From positions 9,251 through 73,250 of the forward strand of contig CAYSOF010000030.1 of NCBI GenBank assembly GCA_964432595.1: a stretch of DNA of 64,000 nucleotides, written 5' to 3'. The stretch comes from DASYLJ01 sp964432595. Its GTDB lineage: Bacteria; Desulfobacterota; Binatia; DP-6. Of this stretch, positions 42,173 through 51,777 are shown piece after piece (within the stretch, counting starts at the first letter, position 1; the number at the start of each line of letters is the position of its first letter). Below the pieces are notes generated by a model. The model was not told the origin of the DNA. It was given only the letters and a program-made list of their open reading frames with translations, and did no database searches. Both the position numbers and the translations under genes were made by a program.

Positions 42173-44341
42173 GTGCTCGTCACCCGATTCGTCGCTCTCA
42201 CCCTCGCCGTGCTGTGCGCCATGGCGTCCGCCGCAGAGGCCGGACGCCTGCTCGCACCGGCGGGTCGTACCCGCGCCGCAACCGTTCGCGGCGTCACCGC
42301 GCTGCAGCCGCTGCGCCTCGATCACGCCGCGCTCGCGTCTCTGCGCGCGCAGCGCACGGCGGTGCTCGACGACTTCCCGCTCGGACGCGCTCGCACCGCG
42401 ACGCTCGAGTTGCGCCGGTTCGAGCCGTTCGCCGGAACGCGTGCCGTGGTGATGGAGCCGGGCGGCGCGCGCGAGATCGCGCTCCCCGATCGCACCTACT
42501 TCACGGGCAGCGTCCGCGGCGAGCCGACGTCGCGCGTGCTGCTGATCGCCGGCACGGACGCGGTGCAGGGTTTCGTCTCGTCGGGCGGCGACGTCTATCC
42601 GTTCGGCCCCGACGCCAACGGCCGTCACCGGACGTACGCCATGTCGAGCGTCGATCCGACGCAGAACCCGCCGCCGGGCGACTTCTGCAAGAACGACCTG
42701 ATGCGCGACAAGGTCGAGGGTCCGCGCACGCTCGCGCAGCTCGGCGCCGCGCCGCCCCCGCTCACGCCGCGCGCCGGCGGCGCGATGCTGCGGGTGCAGA
42801 TTGCCGTCGACACCGACCAGGAGCTGCGCGCCAAGTTCGGCTCGAACCAGGCGACGCTCGACTACCTGACCGCGCTCCTCGCGGCGGGCAACGTCATCTA
42901 CGAGCGCGACACGTCGGTACGGCTCGACTTCTCGTTCATCCGCCTCTGGGACACGCCCGATCCGTGGTCGTATCCGGGAAGCGACGTCGTCGGCGTCTCG
43001 CTCGACGAGCTGCAGGCGTACTGGACGAACCCCGGCAACGACATGGACGCCGTCGCCGGGCCGCGCGACGTCGTCCACATGATCTCCGGCAAGGACGTGG
43101 ACGGCGGCGTCGCGTACCTGAGCGCCGTCTGCATCCCCGACTATGGCTTCGGCGTGTCGCAGGTCTTCGGCAGCTTCGACACGGCCGACCCGCAGGACAC
43201 GTGGGACGTGATCGTCTTCACGCACGAGCTCGGCCACAACCTCGGCTCCGAGCACACGCACTGCTACTCGCCGCCGATCGACCGGTGCTTCAACCAGGAG
43301 GGCGGCTGTTACTCGGGTCCCGTCGTCGTGAGCCAGGGCACGCTGATGAGCTACTGCCATTTGAATCCGCCGGGCCTGTCGAACGTCTCGCTCCTGTTCG
43401 GCGACCGCGTGAGCACGCAGATCCGCTCGACGGTGGAAGGCGCCTCGTGCCTCGACGTCGTGCCGACGAACTGCGGCAACGGCACGATCGACGCCGGCGA
43501 GCAATGCGACGACGGCAACACGACGCCCGGCGATCACTGCTCGGCGACGTGCCAGATCGAATCGGTATGCGGCGACGGCGTCACCGAGGGCAACGAGCTC
43601 TGCGACGACAGCAACACGGCGGCGGGCGACGGCTGCGCGCCGGTGTGCCGGCCCGAGGTGTGCGGCAGCGGCTACACCGATCCGGGTGAGACCTGCGACG
43701 ACGGCAACGCCACCGACGGCGACGGCTGCTCGTCGACGTGTCAGCGCGAGCCGCGCTGCGGCGACGGCGTCCTCGACGCCGGCGAGTCGTGCGACGACGG
43801 CAACACCGTCACCGGCGACGGCTGCTCGGCGGGCTGCGCCCCCGAGCCGTGCACGGTGCTGGCGCCGCACCAGGCGCTGTGGGCGCCTGCGCGGCTCGTG
43901 ATCGTGCGCGGCGCCAACGGCGACCGCCTGCTACTGCGCGGCAGCTTCGGCATCGCGGCCGACAGCCCGATCAGCGTCGCCGAGGAGGGCATGCGGCTCC
44001 TCATCCAGAACGCCGCGGGCCAGCTGAAGCTCGATGCGACGCTGTCCGGCGACGGGTGGTCGGACCAGGGGGCGAAGCTCAAGTACCGTGCGTTCGGCGC
44101 CGCCGCCGGCGGCATCCGCAACGTCTCGCTGCGCCAGAATCCGGGCCCGAGCATCAACGAGATCGTCGTCAAGATCACCGGCAAGGGCGACTACGGCATC
44201 GAGCCGAGCGACCTCCCGCTGGTCGTGACGCTGCTCCTCGGCGACGACACCGCCGGCGAGGCCGGCGCGTGCGGCCGCTACGACTTCGCGGCGGGCCGCT
44301 GCCAGGCGTCGAAGAGCGGACGGAAGATCAACTGTCGCTGA
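42173..44341 (+). CDS. Secreted zinc metalloprotease with four DUF4215 Cys-rich repeats
   Basis: A 722-aa exported protein with a Sec signal (MLVTRFVALTLAVLCAMASA). An N-terminal prodomain (about 30-205) precedes a reprolysin-like domain with the zinc site FTHELGHNLGSEHTHCY (residue about 351) and the Met-turn LMSYCH, the M12B layout. From about 434 there are four Myxococcus-type repeats of about 33 residues (CGNGTIDAGEQCDDGNTTPG; CGDGVTEGNELCDDSNT; CGSGYTDPGETCDDGNA; CGDGVLDAGESCDDGN). The C-terminal about 150 residues are beta-rich with no family I know. Target unknown; DUF4215 repeats occur mainly in surface proteins of deltaproteobacteria. Confidence 0.92.
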   Translation: MLVTRFVALTLAVLCAMASAAEAGRLLAPAGRTRAATVRGVTALQPLRLDHAALASLRAQRTAVLDDFPLGRARTATLELRRFEPFAGTRAVVMEPGGAREIALPDRTYFTGSVRGEPTSRVLLIAGTDAVQGFVSSGGDVYPFGPDANGRHRTYAMSSVDPTQNPPPGDFCKNDLMRDKVEGPRTLAQLGAAPPPLTPRAGGAMLRVQIAVDTDQELRAKFGSNQATLDYLTALLAAGNVIYERDTSVRLDFSFIRLWDTPDPWSYPGSDVVGVSLDELQAYWTNPGNDMDAVAGPRDVVHMISGKDVDGGVAYLSAVCIPDYGFGVSQVFGSFDTADPQDTWDVIVFTHELGHNLGSEHTHCYSPPIDRCFNQEGGCYSGPVVVSQGTLMSYCHLNPPGLSNVSLLFGDRVSTQIRSTVEGASCLDVVPTNCGNGTIDAGEQCDDGNTTPGDHCSATCQIESVCGDGVTEGNELCDDSNTAAGDGCAPVCRPEVCGSGYTDPGETCDDGNATDGDGCSSTCQREPRCGDGVLDAGESCDDGNTVTGDGCSAGCAPEPCTVLAPHQALWAPARLVIVRGANGDRLLLRGSFGIAADSPISVAEEGMRLLIQNAAGQLKLDATLSGDGWSDQGAKLKYRAFGAAAGGIRNVSLRQNPGPSINEIVVKITGKGDYGIEPSDLPLVVTLLLGDDTAGEAGACGRYDFAAGRCQASKSGRKINCR

Positions 44342-44441
44342 CCCTCGTCGTGACGCCGCGCGACGCCTGAGCGCGGCCCTCCTTGCCCTCCCGGGGGAAG
44401 GCGGCTACTACCGCCCGATCCCTCACCGGGAAGGAGGCCTC

Positions 44442-45194
44442 ATGCGTTTCGTCGCCCTCGCCGCGCTCTGCGCGGCTCTGGTGGCCGTGCCCGTGGTGCA
44501 CGGCGCCGATCCGACTCTCGACACCGACGAGCAGAAGACGATCTACTCCATCGGGCTCGCCCTGAGCCGCAACCTGGCACCCTTCAACCTGACGCCCGCG
44601 GAGATGGACATCGTCGTCGCCGGCCTGAAGGACGGGCTCTTCGCCAAGGAGAAGAAGGTCGACCTCGACAAGTTCGGCCCGAAGATCCAGGAGCTGGCGC
44701 AGACCCGCGCGAAGGCCGCCGCCGAGGTCGAGAAGAAGGCCAGCCAGGGCTTCCTCGACAAGGCCGCCGCCGAGAAGGACGCCAAGAAGACGGCGTCCGG
44801 CGCGATCTACCAGGAGACGAAGGCGGGCACCGGCGAGGCGCCGAAGCCGACCGACAAGGTGAAGGTGCACTACCACGGCACGCTCACCGACGGCACGGTG
44901 TTCGACAGCTCGAAGGAGCGCGGTCAGCCCGCGACCTTCCCGCTGAACGGCGTCATCAAGTGCTGGACGGAAGGCGTCGGCATGATGAAGGTCGGCGGCA
45001 CGGCGAAGCTCATCTGCCCGTCCGACACCGCCTACGGCGATCGCGGCTCGCCGCCGAAGATCAAGCCCGGCGCGACGCTCGTCTTCGACGTCGAGCTGCT
45101 CGAGATCGTCAAGGACGCGACTCCGCCGAAGCCGCCCGCGGCCCCGGCGCCCGGTGCCGCGCCCGGCACGACGGTCCCGCCGGCGAAGAAGTAG
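44442..45194 (+). CDS. FKBP-type peptidyl-prolyl isomerase
   Basis: A 250-aa FkpA/Mip-type isomerase with a Sec signal (MRFVALAALCAALVAVPVVH). An N-terminal helical domain with a long basic/Ala helix (LAQTRAKAAAEVEKKASQGF) provides dimerisation; the C-terminal FKBP domain (about residues 125-225) has DKVKVHYHGTLTDGTVFDSS, FPLNGVIKCWTEGVGMMKVG and CPSDTAYGDRGSPPKIKPGA. The tail is Pro/Ala-rich. A consensus GGAAGGAGG precedes the ATG. It likely folds envelope proteins such as the protease encoded just upstream. Confidence 0.94.
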   Translation: MRFVALAALCAALVAVPVVHGADPTLDTDEQKTIYSIGLALSRNLAPFNLTPAEMDIVVAGLKDGLFAKEKKVDLDKFGPKIQELAQTRAKAAAEVEKKASQGFLDKAAAEKDAKKTASGAIYQETKAGTGEAPKPTDKVKVHYHGTLTDGTVFDSSKERGQPATFPLNGVIKCWTEGVGMMKVGGTAKLICPSDTAYGDRGSPPKIKPGATLVFDVELLEIVKDATPPKPPAAPAPGAAPGTTVPPAKK

Positions 45195-45198
45195 GCGC

Positions 45199-45771
45199 TC
45201 AGTCGGAGCGGCCGGTCCCGGCGACGGGGCCGGCCGCGTCCGTCTCTTCGTCCTTGAGGCGCACCGGCGCGGTGCGCTCGGGGAACTTCCCCTGGATCGG
45301 GGCGTAGAAGTCGCGGATCACCTGCATGTCCGCCGCGACGTCGCCCGTCGGCACGAACACCGGACCGATGCCGCCCACCTTCCGCGCGTAGTCGAGGAAG
45401 CCGCAGATGATCGGCACCCGGGCGCCGCGCGCGATGTGATAGAAGCCCGACTTCCAGTGCGGCGCGCGGCTGCGCGTCCCCGAGGGCGGGATCACCAGCG
45501 TGAGCGCCTGCGCCTTCTCGAGCACGGCGACCGCCTGCTGCACGAGGTTCTGGCGGCTGCGCCGGTCGACCGGGATGCCGCCGAGCCAGCGCATGAACCC
45601 GCCGAACGGCCAGCGGAACAGCTCCGCCTTTCCGAGCCACGACGGGCGCACGCCGTACGCCCAGCCCATCGCCAGCATGAACGGCAGGTCCCAGTTCGAC
45701 GTGTGCGGCGCGGCGATGAGCACGGCGCGCGTCGTCGGCGGCAGCACGCCCTCCGTGCGCCATCCACACAT
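45199..45771 (-). CDS. Lysophospholipid acyltransferase family protein
   Basis: About 190 aa from ATG 45771. The acyltransferase box APHTSNWDLPFML (NHxxxxD variant HTSNWD), LGKAELFRWPFGGFMRWLGG, PVDRRSR and IPPSGTRSRAPHWKSGFYHI fit the PlsC-like 1-acylglycerol-3-phosphate family. Homologous-looking sequence continues upstream (RWLGRTWLAMCGWRTEG), but the only in-frame initiator is CTG at 45838-45840, overlapping the lpd stop as CTGA. The true N-terminus may therefore be 23 residues longer. It is the fourth gene of the sucAB-lpd run. Confidence 0.82.
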   Translation of the reverse strand: MCGWRTEGVLPPTTRAVLIAAPHTSNWDLPFMLAMGWAYGVRPSWLGKAELFRWPFGGFMRWLGGIPVDRRSRQNLVQQAVAVLEKAQALTLVIPPSGTRSRAPHWKSGFYHIARGARVPIICGFLDYARKVGGIGPVFVPTGDVAADMQVIRDFYAPIQGKFPERTAPVRLKDEETDAAGPVAGTGRSD

Positions 45772-45836
45772 CGCGAGCCACGTGCGGCCGAGCCAGCGCG
45801 CGAACGCGCCGACCGATCCCGGGTTGGCGGCGGGCG

Positions 45837-47233
45837 TCAGATGTTCAGCGTGCGCTTGGCGACGCCGAGCGCGGCTTCCTTCACGGCCTCGGGCAGCGTC
45901 GGATGCGCATGCACCGTGCGGGCGATGTCCTCGGCGGCGGCGCCGAACGTCATGGCGACGACCGCCTCGGCGATCATGTCCGAGGCGCGCGGCCCCAGGA
46001 TGTGGACACCGAGCACGCGATCGGTGGCGGCGTCGGCGATGACCTTGGCACTGCCCTCCGTCTCGTCCATGCAGCGCGCGCGCGCGTTGGCCATGAACGG
46101 GAACGTGCCCACGTTGACGGCGAGACCGCGGCCACGCGCCTCCTCCTCGGTGATGCCGACGCTGGCGAGCTCGGGCCAGGTGTAGACCACGTTCGGGATC
46201 ACGTCGTAGTCGACGTGCACGGGATGCCCCGCCATCCCCTCGACGGCGGCCACGCCCTCCTCCTCACCCTTGTGCGCGAGCATCGGGCCGGGGATCACGT
46301 CGCCGACGGCGAACACGCCGGGGACCGACGTCTCGAAGCGGCCGTTCACGGTGATGCGGCCACGATCGTCGAACGCGACGCCGATCTCGCGCGCGCCGAG
46401 CCCGTCGGCGTAGGGACGGCGGCCGATCGCCACCAGCACGACGTCGGCGTCGAGCTGCGCCGTCTCGCTCTTGCCGGCGACCGTGACGCGCACGCCGTCG
46501 GCCGTGCGCTCGATGGCGGTGGCCGACGTCTCGAGCCGGAACGTCATGCCCTGCTTCGTGAGCGCGCGCTGCAGCTGCTTGCCCATCGTACCGTCGGCCC
46601 ACGGCACGATGCGGTCGAGGAACTCGACGACCGTCACCTCGGCACCGAGCCGGCGCCACACCGAGCCGAGCTCGAGGCCGATGGCCCCGCCCCCGACGAC
46701 CAGCAGGCGCTTCGGGACGGACGGAAGCGACAGCGCCTCGGTCGAGCTGAGCACGCGCTCGCCGTCGAACGGCAGCTTGGGAAGCGGCGTCGGCTCGCTG
46801 CCCGTCGCGATGAGCACGCGCGCCGCGTCGACGACCTGCTCGCAGCCGTCACCCGCCAGCACGAGCTGCGTCGGGCTCTTGAAGCGTGCCTTCCCCGCGA
46901 GGCGCGTGACCTTGTACTTCTTGAAGAGGCTCGCGATGCCCTGCGTGAGGCCGCGGACCACCTTCTCCTTGCGCGCCATCATGGCGGGCAGGTCGAGCGC
47001 GACGCCCTCCGCGCGGATCCCGTGCGCGGCCATGTGCGTCCGCGCCTGCAGGTAGAGCTCGCTCGAGTCGAGGAGCGCCTTGCTCGGGATGCAGCCGACG
47101 TTCAGGCACGTGCCGCCGAGCGGCGGGTCCTTCTCGACGCACGCGACCGTCATGCCGAGCTGACCGGCGCGAATGGCGGCCTGGTACCCCGCCGGCCCGG
47201 ACCCGACGACGACGAGATCGTATCGCTCGGCCA

Positions 47234-47234
<1 letters not shown>
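45837..47234 (-). CDS. lpdA: Dihydrolipoyl dehydrogenase
   Basis: The 465-aa E3 flavoenzyme of 2-oxoacid dehydrogenase complexes; it reoxidises lipoate with NAD. FAD motif VVVGSGPAGYQAAIRAGQLG, redox disulfide in GGTCLNVGCIPSKALL, NAD motif VVGGGAIGLELGSVWRRLGA, and the C-terminal His-Glu of HAHPTLPEAVKEAAL. It is translated by a TGATG overlap with sucB (one base shared), so it belongs to the 2-oxoglutarate dehydrogenase operon. Confidence 0.96.
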
Positions 47235-48562
<1,328 letters not shown>

Positions 48563-48610
48563 GCCCGTCTCCCTGCCTCCTGCTCCCGGACCGCTCGCAC
48601 TGCTCGGCCC

Positions 48611-51397
48611 CTACGCGCGGGCGAAGGCCCGGTTCACGAGATCGGCCTCTTCCGTCTGGTGCACCTTGTACGAGCCCGTCGCGGGGCTCGCCGCGGGCCG
48701 CCGGCCGACGTAGGTCAGCGTGCGGCTGCCGAGCATCGGTTGCAGCAGCGGCGCGATGAAGCGCCACGCGCCCTGGTTGCCCGGCTCTTCCTGCACCCAG
48801 AACACCTGCTCGGCGTTCGGATAGGCCTCGAAGAGCTTCGCCAGCTCGGCGCGCGCGAACGGATAGAGCTGCTCGACGCGGACGATGGCGACGTTGTCGT
48901 TCGCCCGCTCGCGACGGCTCGCCATCAGCGCGTAGTAGATCTTGCCGCTGCAGAGGAGCACGCGGCTCACGCTGTGGGGGTCGATGGTGACGCCCATCTC
49001 CGGCGCGCCGGTCGTCGCGGGATCGTCGAGCACGGGCTGGAACGTGCCCTCGGTGAAGTCGCGCAGCGAGGAGACCGCCGCCTTGTGGCGCAACAGGCTC
49101 TTCGGGCTCATCACGATGAGGGGCTTCCGGAACTTCCGGTGCATCTGCCGGCGCAGCGCATGGAAGTACTGCGCGGGCGTCGTGAAGTTGCACACTTGAA
49201 GGTTGTTCTCGGCGCAGAGCTGCAGGTAGCGCTCGAGGCGGGCGCTGGAGTGCTCGGGGCCCTGCCCCTCGTAGCCGTGCGGCAGGAGCATCACGAGGCC
49301 GCTCATGCGCTGCCACTTCGATTCGGAGCTGGCGATGAACTGGTCGATGATGACCTGCGCGCCGTTCGCGAAGTCGCCGAACTGCGCTTCCCAGACGACC
49401 AGCTTCGTCGGGTCCGCGCAGCTGAAGCCGAACTCGAACCCGAGCACCGCGTTCTCGGACAGCATGCTGTCGGCGATCAGGAACGACGCCTGGTCGGGAC
49501 GCATGTTCGCGAGCGGCACGAAGGTCGCGTCGGTCACGACGTCGTGCAGCACGGCGTGGCGATGGCTGAACGTCCCACGGCCGGTGTCCTGGCCCGTCAT
49601 GCGGACGGCGGTGCCTTCGAGGACCAGCGAGCCGATGGCGAGCGCCTCGCCGCAGGCCCAGTCGATCTGTCCCGCGTCGGACACCATGGCGGTGCGCGCC
49701 TCGAGCAGCCGCACGACCTTCGGGTTCGGCGTGAATCCCTCGGGGACGCGCGCGAAGCCGCGCGCGATCTCCTCGAGCGTCTCGCGCGGCACGCAGGTGA
49801 CGGCGCTCCAGTCGTCGCCGGCCCAGCCGAGGCCTTTCCACAGCCCGCCGAACGCGAACACCTGCTGGCGCGGCATGAAGTCGCGGGCGTAGCTCTGGGC
49901 GTCGCTCAGCAGCTCGCGGAACTCGTTCGCGCGACGGTCGGCCTCGTCGGCGGTGACGACGGCCGACTGCACCAGCCGGTCGCGGTAGACCGTGAGCGGC
50001 GTCGGATGATCGGCGATCTGCTTGTAGGTGACGGGCTGCGTGAAGGTGGGGTCGTCGAGCTCGTTGTGCCCGTGCCGCCGGTAGCAGACGAGATCGATGA
50101 TGACGTCCTTCTTGAACTGCTGGCGGAAGCCCATCGCGAGTCGCGCCGCCTGCACCGCCGCCTCCGGGTCGTCGCCGTTCACGTGGAACACCGGCGCCTG
50201 GATGACCTTGGCCACGTCGCTCGGATAGGGCGTGAAGCGGTACGCGCTCGGCGGCGTCGTGAACCCGATCTGGTTGTTCACGATGATGTGGATGGTGCCG
50301 CCCGTGCGGTAGGCCTCGAGCTCGGACAGCCAGAGCGTCTCGGTGACGACGCCCTGCCCCGTGAACGCGGCGTCGCCGTGCATCAGGATGGGCACGACGC
50401 GGCCGCGCTCCGTGTCGCCGAGGTGGTTCTGCTTGGCGCGCACCATGCCCTCGATGACGGGGTTCACCGCCTCGAGGTGGCTCGGGTTCGGGCTCAGCGA
50501 CAGGTGCACCGGCTGGCCGGCGCGTGTCGTGTGATCGCGCGAGTACCCGAGGTGGTACTTCACGTCGCCGTCGCCGGTGACCTCCTTCGAGAGCAGGCTG
50601 CCCTCGAACTCGGAGATGACCATCTCGTACGGCTTGCGCAGCACGTTCGCGAGGACGTTCAGGCGGCCGCGATGCGGCATGCCGAAGACCATCTCGCGGA
50701 CGCCGAGCGTGCCGCCCTCCTCGATCAACGCGTCGAGGATGGGGATCAGCGCCTCGCCGCCCTCGAGCGAGAAGCGCTTCGCCGTCGGGTAGCGCAGATG
50801 GAGGAACTGCTCGAAGTGCTCGGCCCAGATCATGGTGTCGAGGAGGCGCAGGCGGTCGTCCTGCGTCAGGGCCGGATTGTTCTCCGTGGGCTCCATTCGC
50901 TCCTGAAGCCACACACGCTGGGCGCGGTCGGGGATGTGCAGGTACTCGACGCCGATCGTGCGGCAGTACGTGGCTTCGAGGCGCGCGATCAGGTCGCGCA
51001 GCTTGGTCGTCGTGCAACCGAGGAAGCTGCCCGACTCGACGACGCGGTCGAGGTCGGCCTCGGTGAACCCGAACTCGGACGGCGCGAGCAGCGGATGCGG
51101 CGGCGGCTTCGGCGCGAGCGGATTCAGATGGGCCTGCAGGTGGCCCAGCTCGCGGTAGGAGTGCACCAGGTCGAAGACGCCGAGCACCGGGGCGACGTCG
51201 TCGGCGCCGCGCAGTGCGGGCGCCGCCCCGTTGGTGGCGACGCCGGCGCCGTTGCCGCCGCCGTCGAGCGCCAGCTCGAATCCCGCGAAGAAGACGTTCC
51301 AGCTCGCATCCACCGAGCCGGGATCGGCCTTCCAGCGCCGGTACTGCTCCTCGACGTAGTCCTTGTTCGCGAGCGCGAGCCCCTCGATACCGTTCAT
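48611..51397 (-). CDS. sucA: 2-Oxoglutarate dehydrogenase E1
   Basis: The 928-aa ThDP-dependent E1 that decarboxylates 2-oxoglutarate and succinylates lipoate on E2. The start ALANKDYVEEQYRRWKADPG is typical, HPLLAPSEFGFTEADLDRVV belongs to the N-terminal domain, and the ThDP site has MHGDAAFTGQGVVTETLWLS, with NNQIGFTTPPSAYRFTPYP. C-terminal LLPHGYEGQGPEHSSARLER is the family hallmark. It is first of an operon sucA-sucB-lpd followed by an acyltransferase. Confidence 0.97.
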   Translation of the reverse strand: MNGIEGLALANKDYVEEQYRRWKADPGSVDASWNVFFAGFELALDGGGNGAGVATNGAAPALRGADDVAPVLGVFDLVHSYRELGHLQAHLNPLAPKPPPHPLLAPSEFGFTEADLDRVVESGSFLGCTTTKLRDLIARLEATYCRTIGVEYLHIPDRAQRVWLQERMEPTENNPALTQDDRLRLLDTMIWAEHFEQFLHLRYPTAKRFSLEGGEALIPILDALIEEGGTLGVREMVFGMPHRGRLNVLANVLRKPYEMVISEFEGSLLSKEVTGDGDVKYHLGYSRDHTTRAGQPVHLSLSPNPSHLEAVNPVIEGMVRAKQNHLGDTERGRVVPILMHGDAAFTGQGVVTETLWLSELEAYRTGGTIHIIVNNQIGFTTPPSAYRFTPYPSDVAKVIQAPVFHVNGDDPEAAVQAARLAMGFRQQFKKDVIIDLVCYRRHGHNELDDPTFTQPVTYKQIADHPTPLTVYRDRLVQSAVVTADEADRRANEFRELLSDAQSYARDFMPRQQVFAFGGLWKGLGWAGDDWSAVTCVPRETLEEIARGFARVPEGFTPNPKVVRLLEARTAMVSDAGQIDWACGEALAIGSLVLEGTAVRMTGQDTGRGTFSHRHAVLHDVVTDATFVPLANMRPDQASFLIADSMLSENAVLGFEFGFSCADPTKLVVWEAQFGDFANGAQVIIDQFIASSESKWQRMSGLVMLLPHGYEGQGPEHSSARLERYLQLCAENNLQVCNFTTPAQYFHALRRQMHRKFRKPLIVMSPKSLLRHKAAVSSLRDFTEGTFQPVLDDPATTGAPEMGVTIDPHSVSRVLLCSGKIYYALMASRRERANDNVAIVRVEQLYPFARAELAKLFEAYPNAEQVFWVQEEPGNQGAWRFIAPLLQPMLGSRTLTYVGRRPAASPATGSYKVHQTEEADLVNRAFARA

Positions 51398-51450
51398 CGT
51401 GTTCGTACCCTTCTACCGGGCTCCGCTGGCGATGGCCACCCGTGACCGGG

Positions 51451-51777
51451 TCACTCGAACGACTGCTTCACGAGACGCCGCCGGTGCACGCCGGCTGCGG
51501 CGAGGCACGCATCGAGCGCCTCCTCCGCACTGTCGCCTTCGCCCAGCGGACGGAACCCCTGCGGGTCGGTCCGATCGGTGCCGACGGCGAAGAACGGCCG
51601 CGTCGACGCCCCCTTGAGGATGCGCAGCACCTGCACGTCGTAGCTCACGGGTGCCAGGGCGTCGGCGCCGAAGTCGAACACCACCTGACACTCGGCCACG
51701 ACCGCCGCGGCTTCGGTCATGTGCTCGGTGAAGCGGATCCGACTCCAGTCGAACGAGGACATCGAGCGGCCATTCAT
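51451..51777 (-). CDS. Hypothetical protein coupled to the mechanosensitive channel
   Basis: A 108-aa soluble protein whose ATG overlaps the mechanosensitive channel stop (ATGA); ATG 51762 is an alternative. Visible features are FDWSRIRFTEHMTEAAAVVA, CQVVFDFGADALAPVSYDV, QVLRILKGASTRPFFAVGTD and a basic end (AGVHRRRLVKQSFE). No family is recognised. It is possibly a small alpha/beta protein. Confidence 0.65.
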   Translation of the reverse strand: MNGRSMSSFDWSRIRFTEHMTEAAAVVAECQVVFDFGADALAPVSYDVQVLRILKGASTRPFFAVGTDRTDPQGFRPLGEGDSAEEALDACLAAAGVHRRRLVKQSFE

